From Deltaproteobacteria bacterium (GTDB lineage: Bacteria; Myxococcota; Myxococcia; Myxococcales; 40CM-4-68-19): a stretch of 51,027 nucleotides of DNA. Of the stretch, positions 24,582 to 32,541 are shown in pieces. The stretch lies in the NCBI GenBank assembly GCA_005879535.1, contig VBKI01000031.1, forward strand, positions 1 to 51,027, written 5' to 3'. The translations under genes and the position numbers were made by a program. How positions within the stretch are numbered: the first letter of the stretch is position 1; every line of letters starts with the position of its first letter. The notes beneath the pieces were generated by a model, which worked only from the letters and a program-made list of their open reading frames with translations, ran no database searches and had not been told where the DNA came from.

Positions 24582-25016
24582 GTGTGCGATGGTGTGGTGG
24601 TGGCTCGTCCCTGCGTCTTCTGCGCCATCGTGAGCGGCGAGATCCCCGCCTCGTTCGTGCTGCGCGAGCCCGCCGCCTGCGCGTTCCTCGACGCGCGGCC
24701 GGTGTTCAAGGGGCACGTGCTCGTCGTCCCTCCTGTGCATGTCGACGATTTTCACACGCTGTCGTCCGGCGACATGGGACCGTTCTGGTCTTCTGTCCAG
24801 CGGGTCTCGCGCGCCGTCGAGGCCGGCCTCCAGGCGCATGGCACGTTCGTGGCCGTGAACAACAAGATCTCGCAGAGCGTCCCGCACCTGCACGCGCACG
24901 TGGTCCCCCGCCGCAAAGGCGACGGCCTGCGCGGCTTCTTCTGGCCGCGGACGACATACGATTCCGACGCGGAGCGGGAAGACTTCGCCACCCGCATCCG
25001 GGCGGCATTAACTTAA
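24582..25016 (+). CDS. HIT family nucleotide hydrolase/transferase
   Basis: A histidine-triad protein of about 140 residues with CVFCAIVSGEIPASFV at the N-terminus (the CxxC of bacterial HITs), FKGHVLVVPPVHV and the triad HLHAHVVPR near residue 108. HIT enzymes remove nucleotides from phosphate or amino groups of adenylylated or guanylylated substrates. The start is uncertain: GTG codons at 24582, 24594, 24597 and 24600 are all in frame and no clear ribosome site decides. It ends five bases before rtcB (TAAGGACATG), so the two are almost surely co-transcribed. The C-terminal extension (GFFWPRTTYDSDAERED) is seen in some bacterial HITs. Confidence 0.88.
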   Translation: MCDGVVVARPCVFCAIVSGEIPASFVLREPAACAFLDARPVFKGHVLVVPPVHVDDFHTLSSGDMGPFWSSVQRVSRAVEAGLQAHGTFVAVNNKISQSVPHLHAHVVPRRKGDGLRGFFWPRTTYDSDAEREDFATRIRAALT

Positions 25017-25020
25017 GGAC

Positions 25021-26181
25021 ATGCAGCGGATCCAGGGCCGCAAGGCGGACATCCTGGCGTGGACCAACCCGGGCGAGATCGAGGGCGTCGCGCTGGAGCA
25101 GCTCAAGAACATCTCCTCGCTGCCGTGGGTGTTCCATCACGTCGCGGCAATGGCGGACGTCCACTACGGCAAAGGCGCGACGGTCGGCAGTGTGATCGCG
25201 ATGAAGGGCGCGGTGAGTCCGGCGGCCGTGGGCGTGGACATCGGATGCGGGATCGGTGCGGTGAAGAGCAGCCTGACCGCGCGCGACCTGCCGGACGATC
25301 TCCGACCCTGGCGAAACGCCCTGGAGCGCGCGATACCCGTCGGGTTCCACGAGCACCGCGACCCCATCGAGCGCCCCCAGGACAAGGCGTTCTGGGACGA
25401 ATTCCACGAGCTCACCCCGGCGGTGAAGGATCTGATGGGGAAAGCGCGCAAGCAGCTCGGCACGCTCGGCGGCGGGAACCACTTCATCGAGCTCTGCCTG
25501 GATACGGACGACCGGGTGTGGATGATGCTCCATTCCGGCAGCCGCAACATCGGCAAGTCGCTGGCGGAGATCCACATCCAGCGCGCCCGGAAGCTCGCGC
25601 ACAACCAGGATCTGCCTGACCGCGACCTGGCCGTGTTCCTCGCCGGCACGAAGGAGATGCAGGAGTACCGGCGCGACCTCTTCTGGGCGCAGCGCTACGC
25701 GATGAAGAATCGCGAGGCGATGCTGGACCTCTACGCGTCCGTGCTGCGGCAGTTCCGCCCGGACGTCGCCTTCGCCGAGCCGATCCTCTGCCACCACAAT
25801 TACGTGGCCGAGGAAACGCACTTCGGCGAAGAGGTGCTGGTCACGCGCAAGGGGGCGATCCGCGCCGGCAAGGGCGATCTCGGGATCATTCCCGGGAGCA
25901 TGGGGACTCGCAGCTACGTCGTCCGGGGGCTGGGCAACCCGCAGAGCTTCGAGAGCGCCTCGCACGGTGCCGGGCGCAGGATGAGCCGGGGCGAGGCGAA
26001 GCGGCGGTTCTCCGTCAGGGACCTGCAGGAGCAGACCAAAGGCGTCGAGTGCCGGAAGGACGGCGGCGTCCTCGACGAGATTCCCGCCGCGTACAAGCCC
26101 ATCGAACAGGTGATGGAGAACCAGAAGGACCTGGTCGAGGTCGTCGCCGAGCTGCGCCAGGTCCTCTGCGTCAAAGGGTAA
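25021..26181 (+). CDS. rtcB: RNA-splicing ligase RtcB
   Basis: A 386-residue GTP-dependent RNA ligase joining 2',3'-cyclic phosphate or 3'-phosphate ends to 5'-OH ends. All hallmark motifs are present: ADVHYGKGATVGSV (metal-binding Asp/His), VGVDIGCGIGAV (metal Cys), GTLGGGNHFIEL, MLHSGSRNIG, IPGSMGTRSYVVRG, SHGAGRRMSR with the guanylylated His, and GVECRKDGGVLDEIPAAYK near the C-terminus. It is slightly shorter than E. coli RtcB (408). It follows a HIT gene with a 4-base gap and no archease gene is present. A GGAATTCC-rich inverted repeat begins directly after the stop. Confidence 0.95.
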   Translation: MQRIQGRKADILAWTNPGEIEGVALEQLKNISSLPWVFHHVAAMADVHYGKGATVGSVIAMKGAVSPAAVGVDIGCGIGAVKSSLTARDLPDDLRPWRNALERAIPVGFHEHRDPIERPQDKAFWDEFHELTPAVKDLMGKARKQLGTLGGGNHFIELCLDTDDRVWMMLHSGSRNIGKSLAEIHIQRARKLAHNQDLPDRDLAVFLAGTKEMQEYRRDLFWAQRYAMKNREAMLDLYASVLRQFRPDVAFAEPILCHHNYVAEETHFGEEVLVTRKGAIRAGKGDLGIIPGSMGTRSYVVRGLGNPQSFESASHGAGRRMSRGEAKRRFSVRDLQEQTKGVECRKDGGVLDEIPAAYKPIEQVMENQKDLVEVVAELRQVLCVKG

Positions 26182-26203
26182 CGGAATTCCCGTCGGAATT
26201 CCG
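26182..26203. promoter_or_regulatory. Tandem GGAATTCC palindromes forming a 9-bp inverted repeat
   Basis: CGGAATTCC-CGTC-GGAATTCCG. Each arm is itself a palindrome, so this can be two dyad-symmetric protein sites 12 bases apart or one hairpin just after the rtcB stop. It lies about 100 bases upstream of the sigma54-type promoter, the usual distance for an enhancer-binding-protein site. It is strikingly AT-richer than its surroundings. Confidence 0.5.
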
Positions 26204-26299
26204 ACACGCTTGTCAGAATTTCCCCTCACCCCGACCGGGCGGTAGCGAGGGCGCGCACGCAACTCACGGAAATTTCGAAACCTGAAATTTTTTCGAAAC

Positions 26300-26315
26300 T
26301 GGCACCGGGCTTGCT
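26300..26315 (+). promoter_or_regulatory. Sigma54-type promoter (-24/-12)
   Basis: TGGCACCGGGCTTGCT matches the sigma54 consensus TGGCAC-N5-TTGCW exactly. Transcription would begin near 26326. It is preceded by two TTTCGAAA palindromes (26273-26280 and 26291-26298) in an AT-rich stretch. The first ORF downstream is a 27-codon peptide starting at 26329; the transcript would also run antisense to the DUF1223 gene. Confidence 0.65.
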
Positions 26316-26319
26316 CGTC

Positions 26320-27093
26320 TTAGCGGGCATGAGCGTCCTTCGCACCATGAGCCTGATCGTCGGCGGCGCGCTCGTCGCGCTCGGCGGCACCGCCGTCGCC
26401 CTCTTTCTTTAGGGCGCCCGCGGCGAGCACGCGCCGCGTCCGAACGTCCTGGACGAAGGCGACCACCCGCGGCTCTTTCCAGGAATCATTCGACGGGACC
26501 GGTACTTCGGCGCTCCATTGCGCCGCTCCCGAAGCTACGGTGCCCACCCGCTGCAAGGCGCGGACGACGGCCGTGTGCGCCAGCGTGCGGCCCGCGTTCT
26601 CCCCGTGCTCCACCTTGCTGACGAGGCCGTCCTCCACCACCGCGACCATGACGTCGGCGTCAGAGTGGTCGGAGAGTCCCGTGACCTCGATACGGACTCG
26701 ACCGGCGGGAAAATTAACTTTTTTAATTTTTTTCTCCGCCGGGGTGAGGCGAAGGATCCCGTGCGGCTCGCGGGCGGCGGCCGTGACGGCGGTCACAATC
26801 GCTCGCTCGTCGGACCCGAGCACGTCGATGCGGCCGTCCACCACCGCCTGCGGCGTGTAGACCCGGCCGCCGTAGTCGCTCTGCCGTTCGCTGAAGCGCG
26901 GGTCGGAGAAGGGGTCCTTCCATCCCAGGCTGTTCCAGTAGTCGACATGCTCGGAGAGGACGATCACCTCCACGCCGGCGACCGGCTGCTGGCGGTGAAG
27001 CCGCGCAAGCACCGCGTCCGCGGGCGGACAGCTCGAGCACCCTTCCGAGGTGAACAGCTCGACGAGCACCGCGGCCGCCAGCATCGCGCTCAT
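26320..27093 (-). CDS. DUF1223 thioredoxin-fold protein
   Basis: A 257-residue DUF1223 protein. The family signature VELFTSEGCSSCPPADAVLARL lies at residues ~11-32 with a CSSC redox motif, followed by VIVLSEHVDYWNSLGWKDPFS and VYTPQAVVDGRIDVLGSD. Homologues are usually exported; here only ten residues precede the fold, so no full signal peptide is visible. The last ~25 residues (GDGGAAERDERAADDQ...) are low complexity and overlap the sigma54-driven peptide on the other strand, so the functional protein may end near AAGALKK. It is divergent from the methyltransferase gene (80 bases). Confidence 0.87.
   Translation of the reverse strand: MSAMLAAAVLVELFTSEGCSSCPPADAVLARLHRQQPVAGVEVIVLSEHVDYWNSLGWKDPFSDPRFSERQSDYGGRVYTPQAVVDGRIDVLGSDERAIVTAVTAAAREPHGILRLTPAEKKIKKVNFPAGRVRIEVTGLSDHSDADVMVAVVEDGLVSKVEHGENAGRTLAHTAVVRALQRVGTVASGAAQWSAEVPVPSNDSWKEPRVVAFVQDVRTRRVLAAGALKKEGDGGAAERDERAADDQAHGAKDAHAR
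26329..26412 (+). CDS. 27-residue hydrophobic peptide ORF downstream of the sigma54 promoter
   Basis: ATG 26329 to TAG 26410 encodes a peptide with a short basic start (MSVLRTMS) and a single 19-residue hydrophobic helix (LIVGGALVALGGTAVALFL), a classical small membrane protein shape. The ORF starts only about three bases after the predicted sigma54 start site, so translation would be leaderless from the first ATG or use the second ATG at 26347. It lies antisense to the last ~25 codons of the DUF1223 frame, which are low-complexity there. Evidence is promoter position and helix character only. Confidence 0.4.
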   Translation: MSVLRTMSLIVGGALVALGGTAVALFL

Positions 27094-27173
27094 GGGCCAA
27101 GTCTACGCGGGACTTCAGGCAGCGGTTACGCCATACTGAACGGAGTGTCAGAGGGCTCCGGCAGATTGTCGGC

Positions 27174-28223
27174 ATGAGCGAATCCAACCTGCTCGAGCTT
27201 CCGTTCGCCGCGCCTCCGCCTCCTGAGCGCGGTCGCGTGGTCGTTTCCGACGCCTTCGACCTGTTGCGCAGCCTGGCGCCGGAGTCGGTGGACCTGGTGG
27301 TCACCGACCCGCCGTACGAGTCGTTGCAGATCCATCGTGCCCGGGGCACCACCACCCGGTTGACCACCAACTGGTTCACGACGGTGCCCAATGAGCGGCT
27401 GCCGGAGCTGCTCCGCGAGGTGTATCGGGTGCTCCGGTCCGATCGGCACTTCTACCTCTTCTGCGACGAGGTGACGGCCGACATCATCAAGCAGCAGCAG
27501 GGCATCGGCGCCGCGCGGCTCGTCAACGGCGCGCGGAAGTGCGCGTCGGGCTTCGTGTACTGGAAAGAGATCGTCTGGGCGAAGACCACGCTGGACGGCG
27601 CTCGCATCCGCGGCGGGACCGGGTATCACTACCGGGCCGCGAGCGAGCGGATCCTCTTCTTCGAGAAGGGCAAGCGCGCGCTCAGCGATCTCGGCATCCC
27701 GGACGTGCTGATGGCTGCGCGCGCGGGCGTCCCCGGGCCGGCGGTAAAGCCGGGCGCCGTTGTCCGGACGCTGATTGCGCAGAGCACGTCTCCGGAAGAG
27801 CTGGTGGTGGACCCCTTCTGCGGGTCCGGCGTCACCGGAGTGGAAGCGCGCGGGCTCCATCGGCGCTTCCTGCTCGGCGACATCGACCTTGCGTATCTCG
27901 ATCCGTCGCTCGCGGAGCTGGCGCCGCGGGACGCCATCGTCGCTCGAGCCGCGGCGGTGGTCGCCGAGCCGGTCGATCCTCCGGAGCTGGAAGCGTTGGC
28001 TGACGGCAGCGCGTCGGCCGACGAGCTCGATGCAGCGCGCGCCTGCGGCTGGCTCGACGCCGACGGCGCGACGGCGGTCCTGGACAAGCTCCTGGAGATG
28101 CGGCCCATCGAGCGCGAGGCGGCCCTGCGGCGCGCGCTGCGGACAGAAGCTCCGCGGCCGCGGGAGCCGGATCGCCTGCGCGCCTGGCGGGCCTGGGCGC
28201 TGAGCGGAAGGCGGAGACCGTGA
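27174..28223 (+). CDS. Site-specific DNA methyltransferase (DPPY, N4/N6 type)
   Basis: A 349-residue amino-methyltransferase of the beta-like order. The catalytic motif IV (LVVTDPPYESL, residue ~45) comes first and the AdoMet-binding motif I (VVDPFCGSGVTGVEA, ~203) follows, with FLLGDIDLAYLDPS as motif II. VYWKEIVWAK lies between. DPPY favours N6-adenine, though N4-cytosine enzymes with this order exist. The C-terminal ~100 residues are helical and may contact DNA. Its stop overlaps the GTG of the next gene, a predicted endonuclease, so this is most likely the modification half of a type II restriction-modification system. Confidence 0.85.
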   Translation: MSESNLLELPFAAPPPPERGRVVVSDAFDLLRSLAPESVDLVVTDPPYESLQIHRARGTTTRLTTNWFTTVPNERLPELLREVYRVLRSDRHFYLFCDEVTADIIKQQQGIGAARLVNGARKCASGFVYWKEIVWAKTTLDGARIRGGTGYHYRAASERILFFEKGKRALSDLGIPDVLMAARAGVPGPAVKPGAVVRTLIAQSTSPEELVVDPFCGSGVTGVEARGLHRRFLLGDIDLAYLDPSLAELAPRDAIVARAAAVVAEPVDPPELEALADGSASADELDAARACGWLDADGATAVLDKLLEMRPIEREAALRRALRTEAPRPREPDRLRAWRAWALSGRRRP

Positions 28224-28765
28224 CCGAAATCAGCGTGCTGCAGCTCGTTTCTCCGCCCCGGCAGGTGCCGGAGCTGATCGCCGCGCTGCGCGCGTGGGAG
28301 CCCGGCGGCATCGGCTCCTGGGTGCTCGCGGCGAAGGCGCAACTTCCGCTCACCGCGGAGGAGTGCCGGCTCCTGGCGCAGAAGATCGACACGCTCGAGT
28401 TGTCGGCGCTGGAGTTCGAGCGCGTGATCGCACTGGTCGGGCTGTCGCTCGGGCTCGACTGCCGGCGGCGTCTCACGGTGGGCAAGACCATCTACGGAAA
28501 GGACCGCGAGGTCGACGTCCTCTTCCGCGACGCCCGCAACGGAAACCGGCTGGCGGTGGAAGCGAAGTACCAGCGGGTGACCGGCACGGCCGACGAGAAG
28601 CTGCCCTATGCGGTGCTGAACCTCGCGACCCTGCCGCTGCCCGGTGTCATCGTGTACGGCGGCGGCGGGTTCCACCAAGGGGCGCTCCACTGGTTGTGCG
28701 CCAACACGCGCGCAACGGACATCTCCCGGCTCGGAGATTGGCTCACGGTGTTCTTCGCGCTCTGA
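28220..28765 (+). CDS. Predicted PD-(D/E)XK restriction endonuclease
   Basis: A 181-residue protein starting at a GTG that overlaps the methyltransferase stop. The core YGKDREVDVLF ... GNRLAVEAKYQRVTGTADEKL gives a PD-(D/E)XK nuclease active site: catalytic Asp in EVDVL, Glu-x-Lys in VEAKYQ, with a preceding helix containing Glu (ALEFERVIA). The small size and coupling to a DNA methyltransferase fit a type II restriction enzyme; the recognition site cannot be inferred. The last 23 bases overlap the convergent EcsC-like gene. Confidence 0.75.
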   Translation: MTEISVLQLVSPPRQVPELIAALRAWEPGGIGSWVLAAKAQLPLTAEECRLLAQKIDTLELSALEFERVIALVGLSLGLDCRRRLTVGKTIYGKDREVDVLFRDARNGNRLAVEAKYQRVTGTADEKLPYAVLNLATLPLPGVIVYGGGGFHQGALHWLCANTRATDISRLGDWLTVFFAL

Positions 28766-29444
28766 CCATCTTGCGGCGCGGCCGGCGCGTCGCGGTCATC
28801 GCGGAGCTCGCGCCGGGGCGAGTTGCGGCGCGGGAAGTCGCGCGGCGGCGGGCGCGGGCGGCGTCGTCGAGCGTTGCGAGCGTGGCCTCCCCGAGAGCGC
28901 GGAGGGCGGCGCGATCGAGTGCGAACCCGATGGGCGCGCCAAGCACCGGCCACAGCTTCGCCGCGCGCGGAAGCCAACCGAGCCCGAGCCGGCGCAGGAT
29001 GGCCTTGAGCAGCGCCGGATTGAGCCGGCGGATGATGCGGCCGGGGAGCGAGCCCCGCAGGACGCGACCGATGGCGCTGGCCCCCGCGCGCATGCCGACG
29101 CTCTTCGCCGCGTCCGCGAAGCCCGCGCCTGCCCAGAGCGCGTAGAGCTTCAGCCGCCCCTGCTCGCCGCCCGTGTCGATGCCGTACAGGTCGAGCAGCG
29201 CGAAGATCAGCTCCGCCTCGAGCAGCAGCGAGATGGCGATGCCCGCAGGCAACCCGAGCGGAAGCGCCACCAGCGCGACCGTCCCGGTTGCGGCTCCTGC
29301 CAATCCGGCGCGCAGCGCCATCGAGCCGATGAGCCGCCTTCCCAGGGCGACGTCGTCCTCCCCGGGGTGCTCGAGCCGCAAGGCCGCGACGCGGAACCGC
29401 GCGCGTTTCCGTGCCTTCTCCACGAGAGCATCGAGCCGATCCAT
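28743..29444 (-). CDS. EcsC-like hypothetical protein
   Basis: A 233-residue protein with a glycine/alanine-rich amphipathic-to-hydrophobic region (GLAGAATGTVALVALPLGLPAG, ~50-75), then ELIFALLDLYGIDTG and a second small hydrophobic segment (LWPVLGAPIGFALD). This pattern resembles EcsC-family proteins, but similarity is by shape and short motifs only. The C-terminal 40 residues are very basic and overlap the nuclease gene on the other strand, so the true end may be functionally dispensable. ATG 29444 lies two bases after the stop of the HEAT/cyclophilin gene. Role unknown. Confidence 0.62.
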   Translation of the reverse strand: MDRLDALVEKARKRARFRVAALRLEHPGEDDVALGRRLIGSMALRAGLAGAATGTVALVALPLGLPAGIAISLLLEAELIFALLDLYGIDTGGEQGRLKLYALWAGAGFADAAKSVGMRAGASAIGRVLRGSLPGRIIRRLNPALLKAILRRLGLGWLPRAAKLWPVLGAPIGFALDRAALRALGEATLATLDDAARARRRATSRAATRPGASSAMTATRRPRRKMVRARRTP

Positions 29445-29446
29445 GG

Positions 29447-31083
29447 CTACTCCGCGCTGGCGGAGAGGATTGTATCGCCGGGCTGGAGCGCGTCGAGGAC
29501 TTCGTCTCCGGAGCGGAGCTGCCCGGCACCGGTGTAACGCCCGTCCAGATGGGGCTGGGGCGAATGGCAGAGGAAGAACTGGCTGCTACCGGTCTCCGGG
29601 CCGCTGGTGGCAATGCCGAGAGTGCCGTGGAGGAAAGGAAGCGGACTGTGCTCGTCGGGGAGCGCCCAGCCGGGCCCACCGTCGCCGTCGCCTCGCGGGT
29701 CTCCGCCCTGGACGACGAAGTCCGGAACGACCCGGTGGAATGTCAGTCCGTTGTAGAAACCGCGATTGGCGAGCGCCGCCAGCGCAGAGGTCGTGAGCGG
29801 CGCGATGTCGGGGCGGAGATCGATCACCATCTCTCCGCGGCTCGTCAGGAGGCGCAGCACGCGGGCCTGTGGCATCGCCCTGGCTTCGGGCGGTAACGAA
29901 ACCGCGATGCGCGGACTGCCCAGCGCTGCCGCGAGTGCGGCGTTGGTGGTGGGAAGAAGCTGCGGCAGCGCGCCGGTCAGCGGCACCAGCGCCGTGAGCG
30001 CATCGGACGCGGCGTCGCCGGCAGGTTTCAGGTGCGCTGCGGCGAGCCGCTGCACGGCCGCGAGCGCTGCGTCTTCGTAGCCGGATCCGCCGGCAGCTTC
30101 GCCAAAGCGCCCGCGGCCTCCTGCACGACGTAGGGGTCGGGATCGCCGAGCAGCCGGCGCAAGTCTGCCCCGAACGCGGCACCGGCCGCACCTGCCGCAG
30201 CACCGCGGACGCGGCCATCCTCGTCACGGAACGCTTCCCGCGCTTGCGGCAGATCCAGCTCGGCGGCGAGCGCTCCTGTCCGCGCGCGCGAACGCCATCC
30301 GTCGGCGGCGCAGTGCGGGGTGTCGACGAGCTGCTTGCGGATGCGATCGCGCGCCTGCGCCACGGCGCATCGAGAGGTTGGGTCGCTGAACGCCGCAGGG
30401 TCTGGACGTAGCTCGCCGAGCGCGGCTGCGGTCTCTGCCAGCGTGACGATGACATGGGGCGAACTCTACCCCGCCCAGACCTGGCGCAGGATCGCGGAAC
30501 CTCCAGCGGCCGTGGCAAGGGAACGCGCCACCTCCACGCGGACACGCCAGTCATCGTGGAAGACATCGGCCAGCTTGATCAATTCCTCTGCCGCAAGCCC
30601 TTGCCGTCCTTGTTCCTGGCCAGAACGCCGAGCGAAAACGCTGCATCGTCCGCTGCCGGTCCCGAGAGCCACGGGACCCGACAGAGGGCGCGCCGCGGCC
30701 CGTGACGCTGGGCAACGCTCCGCGAGGCAACTGATCAATGCATCGCGACCACCGTCGATCCTCCCGAGCGCCCACGCCGCCATCTCGCCCGCTTCTGGAT
30801 CGTCGAGCATCCGGCGCAACGCGCCGGCCGCTTCTGCATCGCCGATCCGTCCAACCGCAAGCGCCGCGCGGATCCGGACCGCCGCATCGTGGGAAGTCAG
30901 GAGCGCTCTGGCCTCGACATCGGGAACGCGCGCGAGCTCGATCCGCTGCAAGGAATCCGCGATCTCCGCGGAGATCGCCGGCAAGGTGGCGAAACGCGAC
31001 CTCGGCGGCGGGGATGGCCGCGCGCAGGCAAGCACGAGCGGCACGACGGTTAGGGTGACAACGGCGTAGACATTCGGTGACAC
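29447..31083 (-). pseudogene. HEAT-repeat / cyclophilin-type peptidyl-prolyl isomerase lipoprotein, multiply disrupted
   Basis: Start GTG 31083 gives a lipoprotein signal (VPLVLACARP), then HEAT repeats (AAVRIRAALAVGRIGDAEAAGALRRML) and finally a cyclophilin domain (FHRVVPDFVVQGGDP, GSSQFFLCHSPQPHLDG). Four lesions interrupt it. A shift near 30685 and a compensating shift near 30598 leave the intervening frame reading ALCRVPWLSG...LGVLARNKDGKG. A TAG at 30468-30466 probably replaces GAG in WAG-(E)-SSPHVIV. A further one-base loss lies near 30080. Intact it would be about 545 residues acting as a periplasmic foldase. Coding character is otherwise well kept, so decay is recent or the assembly is poor here. 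Confidence 0.75.
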
Positions 31084-31105
31084 ATACCTCGCCCATTCCG
31101 CCGCC

Positions 31106-31882
31106 TTACAGCGGCGGTGCACGCTCGCCGGCGCGAATCGCCAGCGGAAGCACGTTCTCTCGCGGCGGAATGGGGCAGTTGTAGAGCGGCGAAAAGGCGC
31201 AGGTCGGGTTGTAGGCGCGGTTGAAGTCCACGACATAGCGATCGCCGCCGAGCGATTCGGCGTCCACGTACCGGCCGATGGCGTAGCTCTCGTGGCCGGT
31301 GGTGGCATCGCGGAAGAACACCGAGACGGCCGACTCACCGGTGCCCGGCTCCAGGAGCCGCAGGGCGGTGAGCTGCAGGACTCGTCCCGAGAGCATGAAC
31401 TCCAGCTTTCCCAGCCGCAGTCCGCGACGCCTGTTTCCTCGAGTCGACAGGACGATCTCCTCGCGCGCCTGCGGATCGCGCGCCAGTCGCGCCTCGACAT
31501 GGAAGGCGGGATCGGGATCGAACCACACCGGAAAGGGTCCGGTCTTCAGGCGCGGGCTCTGCGGATCGAGCACCACCACCCCCGGGAAGTTCTGGTGCGA
31601 CAGCCGCAACGTGTACCGGCCCACCTGCACCTTCGCTGACGGGTCGAGCCGCTCTGTCCTTCCCTCGCGCCGGAGCTCGAATCCGTCCGCCAGCGCGCGC
31701 AGGACCACCGCTTTCGGCGGCACGCCCTCTAGCGGGACGTCGGCATCCGCAGCGCTGCCGAACGTCATCGGCCGATCGCCTTCGAAGTCGTGACGCGCGA
31801 CCGCCGCGAGTGGGCTGGTGCGCGGATCGCGGAACGAGTCCGACGTCCGCTCGCGCTCCTTCAAGAGAGCGTCCACCTTCAC
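31106..31882 (-). CDS. DUF1684 domain protein
   Basis: A 258-residue protein from GTG 31882, which overlaps the FecR stop as GTGA. Family features are TSPLAAVARHDFEGDRPMTFG near the N-terminus, YVVDFNRAYNPTCAFSPLYNCPIPPRENVLPLAIRAGE at the end (quoted here only as the conserved YNP...CAFSP...PPREN pattern), and the central LSHQNFPGVVVLDP. DUF1684 proteins are of unknown function. No signal peptide is visible with this start. It lies 22 bases before the HEAT/cyclophilin gene and is probably co-transcribed with mmuM and the FecR gene. Confidence 0.82.
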   Translation of the reverse strand: MKVDALLKERERTSDSFRDPRTSPLAAVARHDFEGDRPMTFGSAADADVPLEGVPPKAVVLRALADGFELRREGRTERLDPSAKVQVGRYTLRLSHQNFPGVVVLDPQSPRLKTGPFPVWFDPDPAFHVEARLARDPQAREEIVLSTRGNRRRGLRLGKLEFMLSGRVLQLTALRLLEPGTGESAVSVFFRDATTGHESYAIGRYVDAESLGGDRYVVDFNRAYNPTCAFSPLYNCPIPPRENVLPLAIRAGERAPPL

Positions 31883-32541
31883 CGATCCCGCCGCCGCACG
31901 CGCTCGCGCGTCCGGTGCTCCTGTTCCGGATTGCGCGTCTCGGCGCGCCGGATGCGACCCGGCTCGACGCCGTCGGCGGTCTTCCGCGAGCGCACCCACT
32001 CCATGAACGGGTGACCGCCTTCGCCATCGAATATGTGGGGACCTTCCGCCTCGCGGCGGAAGCGGAGCCCGGTCCCCGCTTCGAGTGCGTGCGACCAGCG
32101 CCCGTCGCGCGCCTCGACCTGGACCGTCCCTTCGTACACGCGGACCAGATCGGGCTGCTCCTGTCCCGCTTCGACGCGGAACTCGGTCCCGCGCACTCCC
32201 GCGACCGCGTTCTCCGTCTCGACCCGGAACGTCTCCCCAGAGGCCAGCTTGTGCACTCGCGCCCAGAGATTGCCGAAGAACAGGCGCGCGCTGAACTCAC
32301 TCCGCGCGGGAATGGGCGAAAGGGTGAGGCGCGTGTTCTCTCCGATTCGCAAGAGCGATCCTCCCGGAAACGCAATCTCAGCACGGCCGCCGGCCTGCGT
32401 CTCCACCGTATCGCCGGGTTGCAGCACGGCGCCGGTCACAATCGGCGCGCCGGCGACGATGACGGACCCTTCCACCCGCGTGGCGGTCATCGACTCGCCC
32501 GCGGGAGCGCACATCAGTACAGCGAGCGCCAGCCACGTCAT
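31879..32541 (-). CDS. FecR-domain exported protein
   Basis: A 220-residue protein with a short signal peptide ([14 protein letters not shown]). The FecR beta domain covers ~20-150: VLQPGDTVETQAGGRAEIAF, GGSLLRIGENTRLTL, WARVHKL, VENAVAGVRGTEFRVE-like core (here TENAVAGVRGTEFRVEAG) and VYEGTVQVEARDG. Such standalone FecR proteins in Myxococcota are periplasmic and not tied to iron uptake. The C-terminal 50 residues are charged and disordered. The ATG overlaps the mmuM stop (ATGA) and its stop overlaps the DUF1684 start, so the three genes are tightly coupled. Confidence 0.85.
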   Translation of the reverse strand: MTWLALAVLMCAPAGESMTATRVEGSVIVAGAPIVTGAVLQPGDTVETQAGGRAEIAFPGGSLLRIGENTRLTLSPIPARSEFSARLFFGNLWARVHKLASGETFRVETENAVAGVRGTEFRVEAGQEQPDLVRVYEGTVQVEARDGRWSHALEAGTGLRFRREAEGPHIFDGEGGHPFMEWVRSRKTADGVEPGRIRRAETRNPEQEHRTRERVRRRDR

